This document shows positions 51,042 to 59,385 of a stretch of 64,000 nt of DNA, piece by piece (within the stretch, counting starts at the first letter, position 1; every line of letters begins with the position of its first letter). Made by a program: the position numbers and the translations under genes. The stretch is from Zoogloea sp. Lineage in GTDB: Bacteria > Pseudomonadota > Gammaproteobacteria > Burkholderiales > Rhodocyclaceae. Location of the stretch: the NCBI RefSeq assembly GCF_028689785.1, contig NZ_JAQVCN010000009.1:35814-99813 (forward strand), read 5' to 3'. The notes under the pieces were generated by a model. That model ran no database searches and was not told the DNA's origin. It saw only the letters and a list, made by a program, of their open reading frames with translations.

Positions 51042-53228
51042 ATGGGCATGTTCATGAATCTTCGGAATGCAGGCCGGATCGCGCTGGCGGTGTCAGGCCT
51101 TGCCATGGCTGGCGCTGCCATGGCAGCGGGCGGCCCCAGCTCGACACTCTGGACGGATGTCTGCCAGACCTGCCACCAGGGGAAGGACCACCCCGGCTTC
51201 GTGTCCACGCCGTCGAACCCTCCGACGGATCCGCTTTACCCATCCATCCTCAAGTCCGCCAATCGATCCGACTACACCTGGCTGGATTCCGTCGCCGGCC
51301 TGAAGGCCCATATCGCGGCTGTCGCCACGCCGGGCTCCACCATGAAGCCGTACTACGACGCCTACATCGCCAGTGGTACCACCACGGTGGAGGCTTTGCG
51401 TGTCTTCCTGCTGGCCGCCCTGGATGGCGCCTTCGACAAGACGAGCATCAACTTCGGCAGCAGCGACATCAATGTTGCAAAGAGTGACAGCGTCACGATC
51501 ACCAACCTGCGAGCCAGTAATCTGGTCGTGAACACGGGGTCGATCAGCGTCAGCGACCCGGCCAGTTACCAGATCAACGCGGCTTCAAGCACCTGCTTCA
51601 CTCAGCCAAGCCTCGGCCCCGGTGGAGAATGCACGCTCTCCGTCTCTTTCAAGCCGGCCAGCGCCGGCCTGAAATCCGCCACCCTCCAGGTCCCGCTGGA
51701 TCCCGCCGGTGGCGACCCCCCTCCCACCGTGGCAAACATTGCGCTGTCCGGGACGGGGAGCGCGCCGCCGCCGATCCCTGTCCCCATCCTCAGTTCGGGC
51801 AACATCAGCGGACAGATGGATCGCCCGGTGGGAGAGAGCAGCACCGCCGACCTGACGCTGTTCAACGTCGGCAATGCCCCGGTCAGCCAGCTGGTTGTCG
51901 CCATCCAGGGGGCTGCCGCGGCTGACTACACCTTCACCGAAGACTGCGCCACGAATCCCCCAGCGCCAGGCGGCGTCGAGGCGTGCACGGTCCGGGTCAG
52001 CTTCAAACCTGCTGCCCTCGGTGTGCGTGAGGCGACGCTGCTGGTCAGCTATTCGGGAGGCGCGCCCACGCAAGATTTCTCCCTGCCGGTGGTCATGAAC
52101 TTCAGGGGCATCGTTCCGCCAAAGCCCGTCGCTACCCTCACCGCGTCCACCGACTTCGGCAGCCAGGGGGTCGGTAACGTCTATCCGCCCCGGCGGCTCA
52201 TCTACACCAATTCCGGGCTTGTCACGATCGCCAATATCGCCGTTTCGATTGCCGGCGAAGGCTTCTCGCTTGTCAGCCCCGCCTGCCCCGCCAGCCTGGC
52301 ACCGGGGGCCAAGTGCAGCATCGACGTTCAATTTGCTCCTGCCCTGGCGGATACAGACTATGCGGGTGTGGTGAGCGTTGCCAGCAACGCCGAGGGTGCT
52401 CCCCACAAGGCCACCCTGAACGGCCGCGGGGTGAATGAGCCGACCCCCGTGCTGGCCTGGTCTGGGGCGGGCGGCGTGGTCGATTTTGGCGCCGTTGCAG
52501 TCGGCGCCAGCCGGGAGCTCGATGTCACGCTCACCAACCCGGGCCCGGCGGCTGTGATACTCAAGGTTGCCAACATCCTCGGCGCCCAGGCCCGGTCCTT
52601 CCTGGTGGTGCCGATTTCGTGCCAGTTCAACGACTATCTCACCGCGGGGCAGTCCTGCAAGTTCAGGCTCAGCTTCAGACCCGGCTCGTCCGGCACCAAG
52701 GTCGCCGATGTCCAGGCCGGCACGACGGGGAGCGCCCCGGGCTTGCTGACGGTCACGGGCATCGGGCTCAGCGGGCCGGAGCCCGGGGCTGTGCTCTCTT
52801 CGACGGCCTTGAGCTACACGCCGGTCCGGGTCGGCTCCAGTTCGGCGCCGCAGCTCATCACGCTGCGCAGTAGTGGCTCCGCTGCCCTGCAGATCACCGA
52901 CATTGCCCTCAGCGGCGCCTTTGTGATCAGTGCGCAGACTTGTGCGGCACCCCCCTTCAGCCTGGAGCCGGGCTTTGACTGCACCTTCTCGGTGAGCTTC
53001 AAGCCCACCGTCGAAGGAACGCTGGCGGGAAGCGTAAAGATCAGGTCAAACGCGGCTGATCTGCCGGAATTGCAGATCAGCCTGAGCGGCACGGCCGATC
53101 CGGCCCCCAAGACTTCGGGGGGCGGCGGCTGCTCCCTGGTGCAGGGGGATTCGCCTGCCGATCCGACCCTGTGGCTGCTGGCCGCCGCCGCGCTGGGCGT
53201 GCTGTGGTGGCGTGGGCGCCGGGCATGA
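51042..53228 (+). CDS. CxxCH protein with five anchor-D-like repeats and JDVT-CTERM tail
   Basis: A 728-residue exported protein with signal peptide (NLRNAGRIALAVSGLAMAGAAMAA) and a haem-type motif near the mature start (VCQTCHQGKDHPG). Five beta-sandwich repeats of about 90-100 residues follow, each of the 'choice-of-anchor D'/ASH type with NxG turns, a Cys pair and a C-S-V-x-F-x-P core (ECTLSVSFKPASAG, CTVRVSFKPAALG, CSIDVQFAPALAD, CKFRLSFRPGSSG, CTFSVSFKPTVEG). The C-terminus is a sorting tail: GGGGCSLVQG, DPTLWLLAAAALGVLWW helix, RGRRA. This matches JDVT-CTERM. It overlaps the protease gene by four bases. Confidence 0.85.
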   Translation: MGMFMNLRNAGRIALAVSGLAMAGAAMAAGGPSSTLWTDVCQTCHQGKDHPGFVSTPSNPPTDPLYPSILKSANRSDYTWLDSVAGLKAHIAAVATPGSTMKPYYDAYIASGTTTVEALRVFLLAALDGAFDKTSINFGSSDINVAKSDSVTITNLRASNLVVNTGSISVSDPASYQINAASSTCFTQPSLGPGGECTLSVSFKPASAGLKSATLQVPLDPAGGDPPPTVANIALSGTGSAPPPIPVPILSSGNISGQMDRPVGESSTADLTLFNVGNAPVSQLVVAIQGAAAADYTFTEDCATNPPAPGGVEACTVRVSFKPAALGVREATLLVSYSGGAPTQDFSLPVVMNFRGIVPPKPVATLTASTDFGSQGVGNVYPPRRLIYTNSGLVTIANIAVSIAGEGFSLVSPACPASLAPGAKCSIDVQFAPALADTDYAGVVSVASNAEGAPHKATLNGRGVNEPTPVLAWSGAGGVVDFGAVAVGASRELDVTLTNPGPAAVILKVANILGAQARSFLVVPISCQFNDYLTAGQSCKFRLSFRPGSSGTKVADVQAGTTGSAPGLLTVTGIGLSGPEPGAVLSSTALSYTPVRVGSSSAPQLITLRSSGSAALQITDIALSGAFVISAQTCAAPPFSLEPGFDCTFSVSFKPTVEGTLAGSVKIRSNAADLPELQISLSGTADPAPKTSGGGGCSLVQGDSPADPTLWLLAAAALGVLWWRGRRA

Positions 53229-53635
53229 ACCGGCAGCCAGGCCTTGCAGCCCGGCCGGATGCGGGCCTGCTGCTGCAGTGTGCCGCCGTGCTCGGCCTTG
53301 CCGCCATCGCGGCGGGCCTGAGTGGCACGGCGTGGCGGCAGGGGGTTGTCCTGCTGCTGTTCGCCCCGGTGGTGGAAGAGCTCATCTTCCGCCGGGGCCT
53401 GCAGGAGCTTCTGCTGTCGCGCCGCTGGCCCGGCTGGCAGGCCAACCTGGCCGTGGCGGCCACCTTCGCCCTGGCCCACGGAGCCCTGAGGGGCAGCGTG
53501 GAGGCCCTTGCCCTCGTGCTCCCGGCGATCCTGCTCGGCATGCTCTACGCGCACTGGCGGCGGCTGGGGCCCTGCGTACTGGCCCACGCCCTGATGAATG
53601 GCGTCTGGCTGCTCGCTGTACCGACCCTGATTTGA
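53225..53635 (+). CDS. mrtJ: JDVT-CTERM system intramembrane protease (MrtJ-like, CPBP family)
   Basis: A 136-residue multi-pass membrane protein of the CPBP (CAAX/bacteriocin-processing) glutamic protease family. Catalytic motifs: VVEELIFRRGLQELLLSRR (EExxxR), TFALAHGALRGS (FxxxH) and AHALMNGVW (HxxxN). ATG 53225 overlaps the stop of the JDVT-CTERM protein, strong evidence that this protease serves that one substrate. By analogy with other CTERM sorting proteases it should cut at the GGGGC motif near the tail helix, perhaps letting the Cys be lipidated. It is short for the CPBP family, which is normal for dedicated CTERM proteases. Confidence 0.85.
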   Translation: MNRQPGLAARPDAGLLLQCAAVLGLAAIAAGLSGTAWRQGVVLLLFAPVVEELIFRRGLQELLLSRRWPGWQANLAVAATFALAHGALRGSVEALALVLPAILLGMLYAHWRRLGPCVLAHALMNGVWLLAVPTLI

Positions 53636-53692
53636 ATCGACCCCAGGCATGGCGCCCCGCCGACACTCCGAAGCTGACACAGGCTGAACATC

Positions 53693-54703
53693 ATGAAAAA
53701 CACATCCACGATCCTGACGGCAGTCCTGGGCGGGCTTCTCTTCATCGGCGCCGATGGGGCCTTGGCCCAGGTGGATTACAGCGTCTACGGCGTTGCCGAC
53801 CTCTCCTACGGTGTCTTTGAGCAGAGCGGGCTGGCCAGGGATGTGCGTTTCAACAGCAACTCCCTGTCGCCGAGTTTTGTGGGCGTTACCGGCAGCTACG
53901 GCTTCGACGATGGCTGGAGCGTGGCCGCCGTGGCGGAGACCTTCATCCGCTTCCACGATTTCAAGACCGGCCGGCGTGACTCCGACCCCCTGCTGTCCAG
54001 GAATGCCTTCATCGCCCTGCGCAGCAATGACTACGGCGCCCTGCGCTTCGGCCGCCTGCAGACCCCGATCTTCGACACCACCAACCGCTTCAACGCGCTC
54101 GGCAATTCACCCCTGTCGCCGGCGATCCGCCAGCTCTTCTTCAGCGGCAACATTGAAGGGGTGGATGGGGATTTCTACTGGGACAACGCCGTCGGCTACA
54201 CCAGCCCGAACTTTGATGGATTGAGTTTCAATTTGATGCACGCTGCCCAAAAGAATGAGGAGCGGGGCAGCTACCAGGGGGGCAGCGTGGTGTGGTCCGT
54301 GGGCCTGCTGTCGCTTGAGGCCGCGGCCCAGAATGTGCATGTGAATGACGGCATCAAGGACCCGACCAGAGAAACTACCTGGCAACTGGGGAGCAGTTAC
54401 AACTTTGGCTTTGCCCGGGTGTTCGGCCTGTACTCCCAGGTGCGGGACCGGGGCCTGGATGCCAGGAGCAAGCTGGCCTCGGCGGGGGTCAGCCTGCCCC
54501 TGGGGCCGGGCTCCCTGCTGTTCCAGGTCGGCTCCTCCACCACCGCAGGGGCGGCGATCGACCGCAAGCACACCACCATCAGTTCGGCCTACCTGTATGA
54601 ATACGACAGCGCCACCGATATCTACGTGATCGGCATGGACGACCGGGTCCGCGGCCAGAGCAGCGGGCAGTCGGTGGCCCTGGGGGTACGTTTCAAGTTC
54701 TGA
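53693..54703 (+). CDS. Gram-negative outer-membrane porin
   Basis: A 336-residue protein with a signal peptide (TSTILTAVLGGLLFIGADGALAQ). The mature part is the betaproteobacterial trimeric porin type: VDYSVYGVADLSYGVFEQSG, SPSFVGVTGSYGFDDGWSVAAVAET, NAFIALRSNDYGALRFGRLQTPIFDTTNRF, and the terminal beta strand ending in Phe (SVALGVRFKF), the outer-membrane assembly signal. It should form a 16-stranded general or anion-selective channel. Start ATG 53693 lies 57 bases after mrtJ; whether it is part of that operon is unclear. Confidence 0.9.
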   Translation: MKNTSTILTAVLGGLLFIGADGALAQVDYSVYGVADLSYGVFEQSGLARDVRFNSNSLSPSFVGVTGSYGFDDGWSVAAVAETFIRFHDFKTGRRDSDPLLSRNAFIALRSNDYGALRFGRLQTPIFDTTNRFNALGNSPLSPAIRQLFFSGNIEGVDGDFYWDNAVGYTSPNFDGLSFNLMHAAQKNEERGSYQGGSVVWSVGLLSLEAAAQNVHVNDGIKDPTRETTWQLGSSYNFGFARVFGLYSQVRDRGLDARSKLASAGVSLPLGPGSLLFQVGSSTTAGAAIDRKHTTISSAYLYEYDSATDIYVIGMDDRVRGQSSGQSVALGVRFKF

Positions 54704-54730
54704 CGGGGCGGGCTGCCCCAGGGAGCAGAG

Positions 54731-55321
54731 ATGACTGCATTGAACAGTTGCTATGTGAATGAGACGGCTCGGCAGGCGGCCGAAGGGGGCATGCGTGTCG
54801 AGGGCGTGAACGATTTTTCGCCAGGTACGGTGCTCTTCCGGTTTGTCCAACGGGCGGACGTGGCGGACGAGGTCTACATCTCCAGTCCCTGGTGGTTTCA
54901 GGCCTCGTCGGTTCGCCGCATTCTGCAGGCGGCGCGCGAGGGACATCGGGGTGAGAGCCAGGCCTCCGGTCAGGCGAGCCGCATGGCGGCCCTGTCGTCG
55001 ACCTGGGCGCGCAGTGGGGCCCACTACTTGCTGGCAGCACGGGTCATCGCGCCCATGACCTTTCTGTGGGGGGCGCCGCGGGCAGTCGGCATGCGCAGTT
55101 CCGGTGATGAGCGCGCCTCCGGGCTGGATTCCGGATCCGTGGTTGCGGAGATCGAGATCGTGCCGGACCCGCGTTGCGTCCAGCTGTTCCTGCCCGGGAT
55201 GCAGGATGCATCGCTGGCCAGAAAGGCGGTCAGTGTCATCTCCCGTACCAAGATGAAACACAGTGAAGCCCTGGCGGAAGGGGAGATCGAAGTCTTCCTG
55301 CGCAGCATTACGGCCTCCTGA
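54731..55321 (+). CDS. Protein of unknown function
   Basis: A 196-residue protein I do not recognise. It has no signal peptide or clear membrane segment. Segments include GTVLFRFVQRADVADEVYISSPWWFQASSVRRIL, HYLLAARVIAPMTFLWGAPRAVG and EIVPDPRCVQLFLPGMQDA. It is well supported as a gene by its ATG with GGGAGCAGAG upstream and by GC-rich third positions. It lies between the porin and the Ser/Thr kinase (opposite strand). A link to either, or to T6SS, cannot be shown. Confidence 0.6.
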   Translation: MTALNSCYVNETARQAAEGGMRVEGVNDFSPGTVLFRFVQRADVADEVYISSPWWFQASSVRRILQAAREGHRGESQASGQASRMAALSSTWARSGAHYLLAARVIAPMTFLWGAPRAVGMRSSGDERASGLDSGSVVAEIEIVPDPRCVQLFLPGMQDASLARKAVSVISRTKMKHSEALAEGEIEVFLRSITAS

Positions 55322-55350
55322 CGCTGGCGGCAGGCCGTCATCCTGACTTG

Positions 55351-55455
55351 AGGGCCCCCTTCCGTGGGGTCGAATTCATTCGACCGCGGACTTTGGTCAG
55401 CGGCTTGCCGGTCATTGGCGTGAGCAGGTCGAATGAACTCGACCCTACGGGCCCT
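55351..55455. repeat. REP-like nested inverted repeat
   Basis: Two 19-base arms, GGGTCGAATTCATTCGACC (55367-55385) and GGTCGAATGAACTCGACCC (55427-55445), are inverted copies with one mismatch. Each arm is itself a palindrome or near-palindrome (GGTCGAAT/ATTCGACC). The outer flanks AGGGCCC and GGGCCCT also pair. The whole 105-base unit folds into one large hairpin, in the style of REP/BIME or MITE elements. It lies between the convergent genes for the unknown protein and the kinase. Confidence 0.8.
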
Positions 55456-55478
55456 CCAGCCGCCGTTGCTGCGCGGGT

Positions 55479-57101
55479 CTAGCGGCAGCGCGCCTTGTCA
55501 AATCGGGCCAGGAGCTCGGGCGAGCTTTCGCCGAGGGAGATGCGCTGCAGGATGCTGGCGCATTCGGCGGAACGGGGGGGGCCAGCTTTTTCGGGTTTGG
55601 CCGGCTTGGTGCCCGTGGCTGCTGCGGTGTCGGCCGGTGCCTTGCGCACGGGAGCGGGCGTGGCGGAAGTCTCCCTGGGGGAGGGGCGTGCGACCGGGGC
55701 CGGGGTTTCGGGCTGGCGGCGAACGGGGGCGGGCGGGGTTGATGGCGCAGCCGGTGCAGCCACTGAAGGGGGCGTCGATGGGGCGGCTGCCGGAACCGCC
55801 GGTGGGGCTGCAGTCGGAGTCGCCGAAGAAGGGGCAGGCGGGGCCGGTGTTGATGCTGCTTCAGCCGGGGCCGGGCGTGCAGGTGGGGGCGCGGCTTCCT
55901 GCACCGCGGGTGTTGCGGGCCGTGCAGCAGCGGGGGTTGTCTCCGTCGGTCGCTTCCCGGTGCTCAGCCACCAGGCTGCTGCCATGGCACAGGCAAGAGC
56001 CAGACCGCCCCCCGTCAGAGCGATGGGGGATATCCGTCGTGGAGATGGGGTAGCGGCCTCGGCTGGGCGCGGGCCGGGTGTGGGCTGGCTGTTTGCGGCC
56101 GGGGGCCTGGCGTGCTCTGGCGGTGATGGCTGCGGTTCCAGATCATGGACCAGGTCGGCGATGGTCTGGGTGCGTGCCTCGGGCCGGGCGGCCAGGGCCC
56201 GGTCGATGGCCCCCAGGAAACCCGCGCTGAAGCCGACCGGTGCCCGCTCCGCCAGCGGGTGGTATTGGTCATTGAGCAGCCGCCCCACCGAGGGCGGCGG
56301 TGTGCTGCCGGTGATGACCCAGTGCATGGTGGCCGCCAGGGCGTAGACGTCGGTCCACGGCCCCTGCTTCATGTCAGGCAGCTCGGCGTACTGCTCGACC
56401 GGCGCGTAGCCGGGCTTGAGGATCACGGTGAGGGCCTGGGTCATGTCGCCGATCACTCGGCGGGCGGCACCGAAGTCGAGCAGCAGCGGGCGGCCGCTGC
56501 CCTCCAGCAGGATGATGTTGTCCGGGGCGATGTCCCGGTGGAAGCACTGCTCCCCGTGAATGAGCCGGAGGGCATCGCACAGGGGGGTGAGGATCCCGGT
56601 GAGCCAGGCCTCGCTGACCTGTGTCCGGTCTGCCTGGATGTGGTCCTTGAGGGTCTCCCCTTCGTAGAGGGGCATGACCATGTAGGCCGTGCCGTTCGCC
56701 TCCCAGAAGCGATACACCTTGACCAGCGCGGGATGGTCGAACTGGGCCAGGAGCTTTGCTTCATTCACGAAGCTCCTGAGGCCCGCCTCGTAGGTGCTCC
56801 GATGGCGCTCCGAGCGGGGCGCCACGGTTGCCGGGCCCTTGCGTGAGGCGATCGAGGCGGGCATGTATTCCTTGAGCGCGACCTTGCGCTCCAGGGAGTG
56901 GTCCCAGGCGAGGTAGACGATGCTGAAGCCGCCCTCGCCGATCTTCGCCCGCAGCTCGAATTCGCCGATCAGGGTGCCCGCAGGCAGCGCTTGTCCGTCC
57001 CCGTCATCGTCGATCCGCGGGGCGCTCCCCGGCGTGGCGGACGTGTCATTGCCGGCAGCAGAGAGAATGGTGCGGTCGTCTTCTTCTGGTGCGTTGCTCA
57101 T
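55479..57101 (-). CDS. Membrane Ser/Thr protein kinase, candidate PpkA
   Basis: A 540-residue Hanks-type kinase. Catalytic features: IGEGGFSIVYLAWD (glycine loop), KVALKEYMP (Lys), CFHRDIAPDNIILL (HRD...N), LLLDFGAARRV (DFG). After the kinase domain (about 45-315), a membrane helix (ISPIALTGGGLALACAMAAAWWL, about 355-377) leads to a Pro/Ala-rich periplasmic stretch and a two-Cys tail (ECASILQRIS...FDKARCR). It could phosphorylate TagH, completing the T6SS switch with PppA, but it lies 8 kb from tssJ. The start ATG 57101 is chosen; the track's start would run into tRNA-Leu. Confidence 0.85.
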   Translation of the reverse strand: MSNAPEEDDRTILSAAGNDTSATPGSAPRIDDDGDGQALPAGTLIGEFELRAKIGEGGFSIVYLAWDHSLERKVALKEYMPASIASRKGPATVAPRSERHRSTYEAGLRSFVNEAKLLAQFDHPALVKVYRFWEANGTAYMVMPLYEGETLKDHIQADRTQVSEAWLTGILTPLCDALRLIHGEQCFHRDIAPDNIILLEGSGRPLLLDFGAARRVIGDMTQALTVILKPGYAPVEQYAELPDMKQGPWTDVYALAATMHWVITGSTPPPSVGRLLNDQYHPLAERAPVGFSAGFLGAIDRALAARPEARTQTIADLVHDLEPQPSPPEHARPPAANSQPTPGPRPAEAATPSPRRISPIALTGGGLALACAMAAAWWLSTGKRPTETTPAAARPATPAVQEAAPPPARPAPAEAASTPAPPAPSSATPTAAPPAVPAAAPSTPPSVAAPAAPSTPPAPVRRQPETPAPVARPSPRETSATPAPVRKAPADTAAATGTKPAKPEKAGPPRSAECASILQRISLGESSPELLARFDKARCR

Positions 57102-57250
57102 GGCCGGTCCGGGGTCTTGGGAATGCGTCAGTCTTGTGGGTTCGGGCGATGGACTGTAAAGCCTGAACGGCGCGGAGGCCACACGCGGTTCATCGTAGCA
57201 TGCCCGCGTGGCGGCTCCGGTGCTTGTCAGGCACCCCGCCGGATAAGCAA

Positions 57251-57279
57251 ACACCCTGCATCCGGAGAGTGCAGGGTGT
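57251..57279. terminator. Terminator of the min/tRNA-Leu transcript
   Basis: ACACCCTGCA (57251-57260) pairs perfectly with TGCAGGGTGT (57270-57279) around a 9-base loop. On the - strand, after tRNA-Leu, the stem is followed by TTTGCTTAT; on the + strand by TGATTTTC. It probably works mainly for the - strand transcript. Confidence 0.8.
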
Positions 57280-57296
57280 TGATTTTCAGTACTTTC

Positions 57297-57381
57297 TGGT
57301 GCCCGGAGCGGGACTTGAACCCGCAAGGCTTGCGCCGGCGGATTTTAAGTCCGCTGTGTATACCGATTTCACCATCCGGGC
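57297..57381 (-). tRNA. tRNA-Leu (TAA)
   Basis: An 85-base tRNA with a long variable arm, as expected for Leu. Acceptor GCCCGGA/TCCGGGC, CCA encoded (complement of 57297-57299). The anticodon loop CTTAAAA within GCGGA/TCCGC gives TAA. It lies ten bases downstream of minE on the same strand. Confidence 0.96.
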
Positions 57382-57391
57382 GGGGAGGGCT

Positions 57392-57652
57392 TCAGCGCTG
57401 GGGCTGTTCCGGCAGGGTGATGTTGACTTCGAGGATCTCGCAGTTGTCCTGCTTTTCGAGCTGAACCTTGATGTCGTCGGGGCCTACGTTGACGTACTTG
57501 GAGATGACGGCGATCAGTTCGCGCTGCAGCTCGGGCAGGAAGTCGGGCGCCCGGTTGGTGCCCCGCTCGTGGGCGATGATCAGGGACAGGCGTTCCTTGG
57601 CGACGGAGGCGGTCTTCTGCTTGGAGCCGAAGAAGTAGGAGAGGAGGGACAT
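57392..57652 (-). CDS. minE: Cell division topological specificity factor MinE
   Basis: An 86-residue protein: [31 protein letters not shown] carries the amphipathic membrane-targeting N-terminus and the MinD-contact helix, followed by the dimerisation part ([40 protein letters not shown]). MinE stimulates the MinD ATPase and drives the pole-to-pole oscillation that restricts MinCD from mid-cell. It begins one base after the minD stop. Confidence 0.97.
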   Translation of the reverse strand: MSLLSYFFGSKQKTASVAKERLSLIIAHERGTNRAPDFLPELQRELIAVISKYVNVGPDDIKVQLEKQDNCEILEVNITLPEQPQR

Positions 57653-57653
57653 C

Positions 57654-58469
57654 TCACTTGCCTCCGAAGATGCGCTTCAGCAGGCCGGGCTTTTCGTAGT
57701 TGACGAAGCGCAGGGGCCGTTCTTCTTCGAGAAAGCGGGCAATGACGTCCTGGTAGGCGGTGGCCACGTCGCTGTCCTTCAGGTGGATGGCCGGGGTGCC
57801 CTGGTTGGAGGCCTGGAGCACGTCGTCGGATTCGGGGATGACGCCGATCAGGGGCACGCGCAGCAGTTCCTGGACGTCCTTGTAGGACAGCATCTCGCCA
57901 TCTTCGACGCGCTTCGGGGCGTAGCGGGTGACCAGCAGGTGTTCCTTGACCGGCTCGCGGCCTTCCATGGCGCGGCGGCTCTTGCTTTGCAGGATGCCGA
58001 GGATGCGGTCGGAGTCACGCACGGAGGAGACTTCGGGGTTGGACACGACGATGGCTTCGTCGGCGAAGGTCAGGGCCATCACGGCGCCCCGCTCGATACC
58101 GGCGGGGGAGTCGCAGATGACGTAGTCGAAGCCCATGTGCTCGAGCTCCTTGAGCACTTTCTCGACGCCTTCTTCGGTCAGCGCGTCCTTGTCGCGGGTC
58201 TGGGAGGCGGGCAGGATGAAGAGGTTCTCGCAGTGCTTGTCCTTGATCAGGGCCTGGTGCAGGTTGGCCTCACCGTTCACCACGTTGATCAGGTCGTACA
58301 CCACGCGGCGCTCGCAGCCCATGATGAGGTCGAGGTTGCGCAGGCCCACGTCGAAGTCGATGACGGCGGTCTTGTAGCCGCGCAGGGCCAGACCGGTGGA
58401 AATGCTTGCGCTGGTGGTGGTCTTGCCGACGCCACCCTTGCCGGACGTTACTACGATGACGCGTGCCAC
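57654..58469 (-). CDS. minD: Septum site-determining ATPase MinD
   Basis: A 271-residue deviant-Walker ATPase: [22 protein letters not shown] (Walker A with signature Lys), [24 protein letters not shown] (switch I), [18 protein letters not shown] (switch II). The amphipathic C-terminal membrane-targeting helix is present ([10 protein letters not shown]). ATP-bound MinD dimers recruit MinC to the inner membrane and block FtsZ ring formation near poles. Order minC-minD-minE, with a 30-base gap after minC. Confidence 0.98.
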   Translation of the reverse strand: MARVIVVTSGKGGVGKTTTSASISTGLALRGYKTAVIDFDVGLRNLDLIMGCERRVVYDLINVVNGEANLHQALIKDKHCENLFILPASQTRDKDALTEEGVEKVLKELEHMGFDYVICDSPAGIERGAVMALTFADEAIVVSNPEVSSVRDSDRILGILQSKSRRAMEGREPVKEHLLVTRYAPKRVEDGEMLSYKDVQELLRVPLIGVIPESDDVLQASNQGTPAIHLKDSDVATAYQDVIARFLEEERPLRFVNYEKPGLLKRIFGGK

Positions 58470-58499
58470 GATGTCCCCTTAAGTCTGTGAGTCGCTGCT

Positions 58500-59294
58500 T
58501 CAGTCGTTCTGAAGCGGCATGATTTCGAGAGTGTGCAGGTTGTCCGAGCCGCTCAGACGTACCTGGGTGCTGCGCCCGGCGACGGCTTGCGGGATGCCCC
58601 GTTCGAAGGTGCGATACACCCCGGCGATGGAGACGAGCTCGGGTCCGAAATTGGTGCTGAAGATGCGGGCGCTGGTGTCGCCCCGGGCGCCGGCGAGGGC
58701 GCGGCCGCGCAGAGGGCCATAGCAATGGATGCAGCCGTCGGCGATGACTTCCGAGCCGGGGCTCATGCCGGCCAGCAGCACCAGGTCGCCGCCCTTGGCA
58801 TAGACCTGCTGGCCGGAGCGCAGCGGGCGCTCGACGACCATGGTGGTGGCAGGGGCGACACTTGCCGCGGCAGCCGGCTGGGGCGCTGCTGGTGGCGCCT
58901 CGACGGGCGCGGGGGCCGGCGGCGGGGCCTGGGGCTTGGGCGGGGCGATCGGGCGCTCGGCGGAGATGCCTTCCGGGCCGAGGATGGCCAGGTTGGCACG
59001 GCGGGCGCCGTCGTGCAGGTAGTCCGGCAGGTTGCGCACACCAATCGGTTGCACCTGGTAGCGGCGCAGCAGGCTGATGATGGCGGTCCAGTCCACCCGG
59101 TCCGGGGTGCTGGCGAGCTGGGCGAAGTCGAGCACGGCCGGTTCGCCGGCAAAGAAGTCCGGCATGCCGCCGAGCATCATGTGCAGGGCATCGGCGAGAC
59201 GCACGGCTTCGGTTTCACGGACGTGGGCGGTCATTACCGCCAGGCTGGCGCCTTTGAACTCGATCAGTTTGCCCTGCAGGGATGCGTCGGCCAT
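58500..59294 (-). CDS. minC: Septum site-determining protein MinC
   Basis: A 264-residue FtsZ-polymerisation inhibitor. The N-terminal domain (IEFKGASLAVMTAHVRE, FFAGEPAVLDFAQL) binds FtsZ. A long Pro/Ala-rich linker (PPKPQAPPPAPAPVEAPPAAPQPAAA, about residues 120-150) is followed by the beta-helical C-terminal domain (SGQQVYAKGGDLVLLAGMSPGSEVIADGCIHCYGPLRGRALAGARGD) that binds MinD. The start is ATG 59294 on the - strand. The 91 bases upstream separate it from hslO and may hold its promoter. Confidence 0.96.
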   Translation of the reverse strand: MADASLQGKLIEFKGASLAVMTAHVRETEAVRLADALHMMLGGMPDFFAGEPAVLDFAQLASTPDRVDWTAIISLLRRYQVQPIGVRNLPDYLHDGARRANLAILGPEGISAERPIAPPKPQAPPPAPAPVEAPPAAPQPAAAASVAPATTMVVERPLRSGQQVYAKGGDLVLLAGMSPGSEVIADGCIHCYGPLRGRALAGARGDTSARIFSTNFGPELVSIAGVYRTFERGIPQAVAGRSTQVRLSGSDNLHTLEIMPLQND

Positions 59295-59385
59295 GGATGT
59301 CGGGTGAGGGGTTAGCGGACTAAAACCGGTGAAGTCTACGTTTCAGCAGGGTTTCGGGCAAGTCCGCTCGCCAAATGGCTGAAGA

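Noticed and set aside
57102-57326. Extended kinase start overlapping tRNA-Leu
   Set aside because: The 75 additional residues come from the tRNA gene and intergenic DNA; the credible start is ATG 57101.
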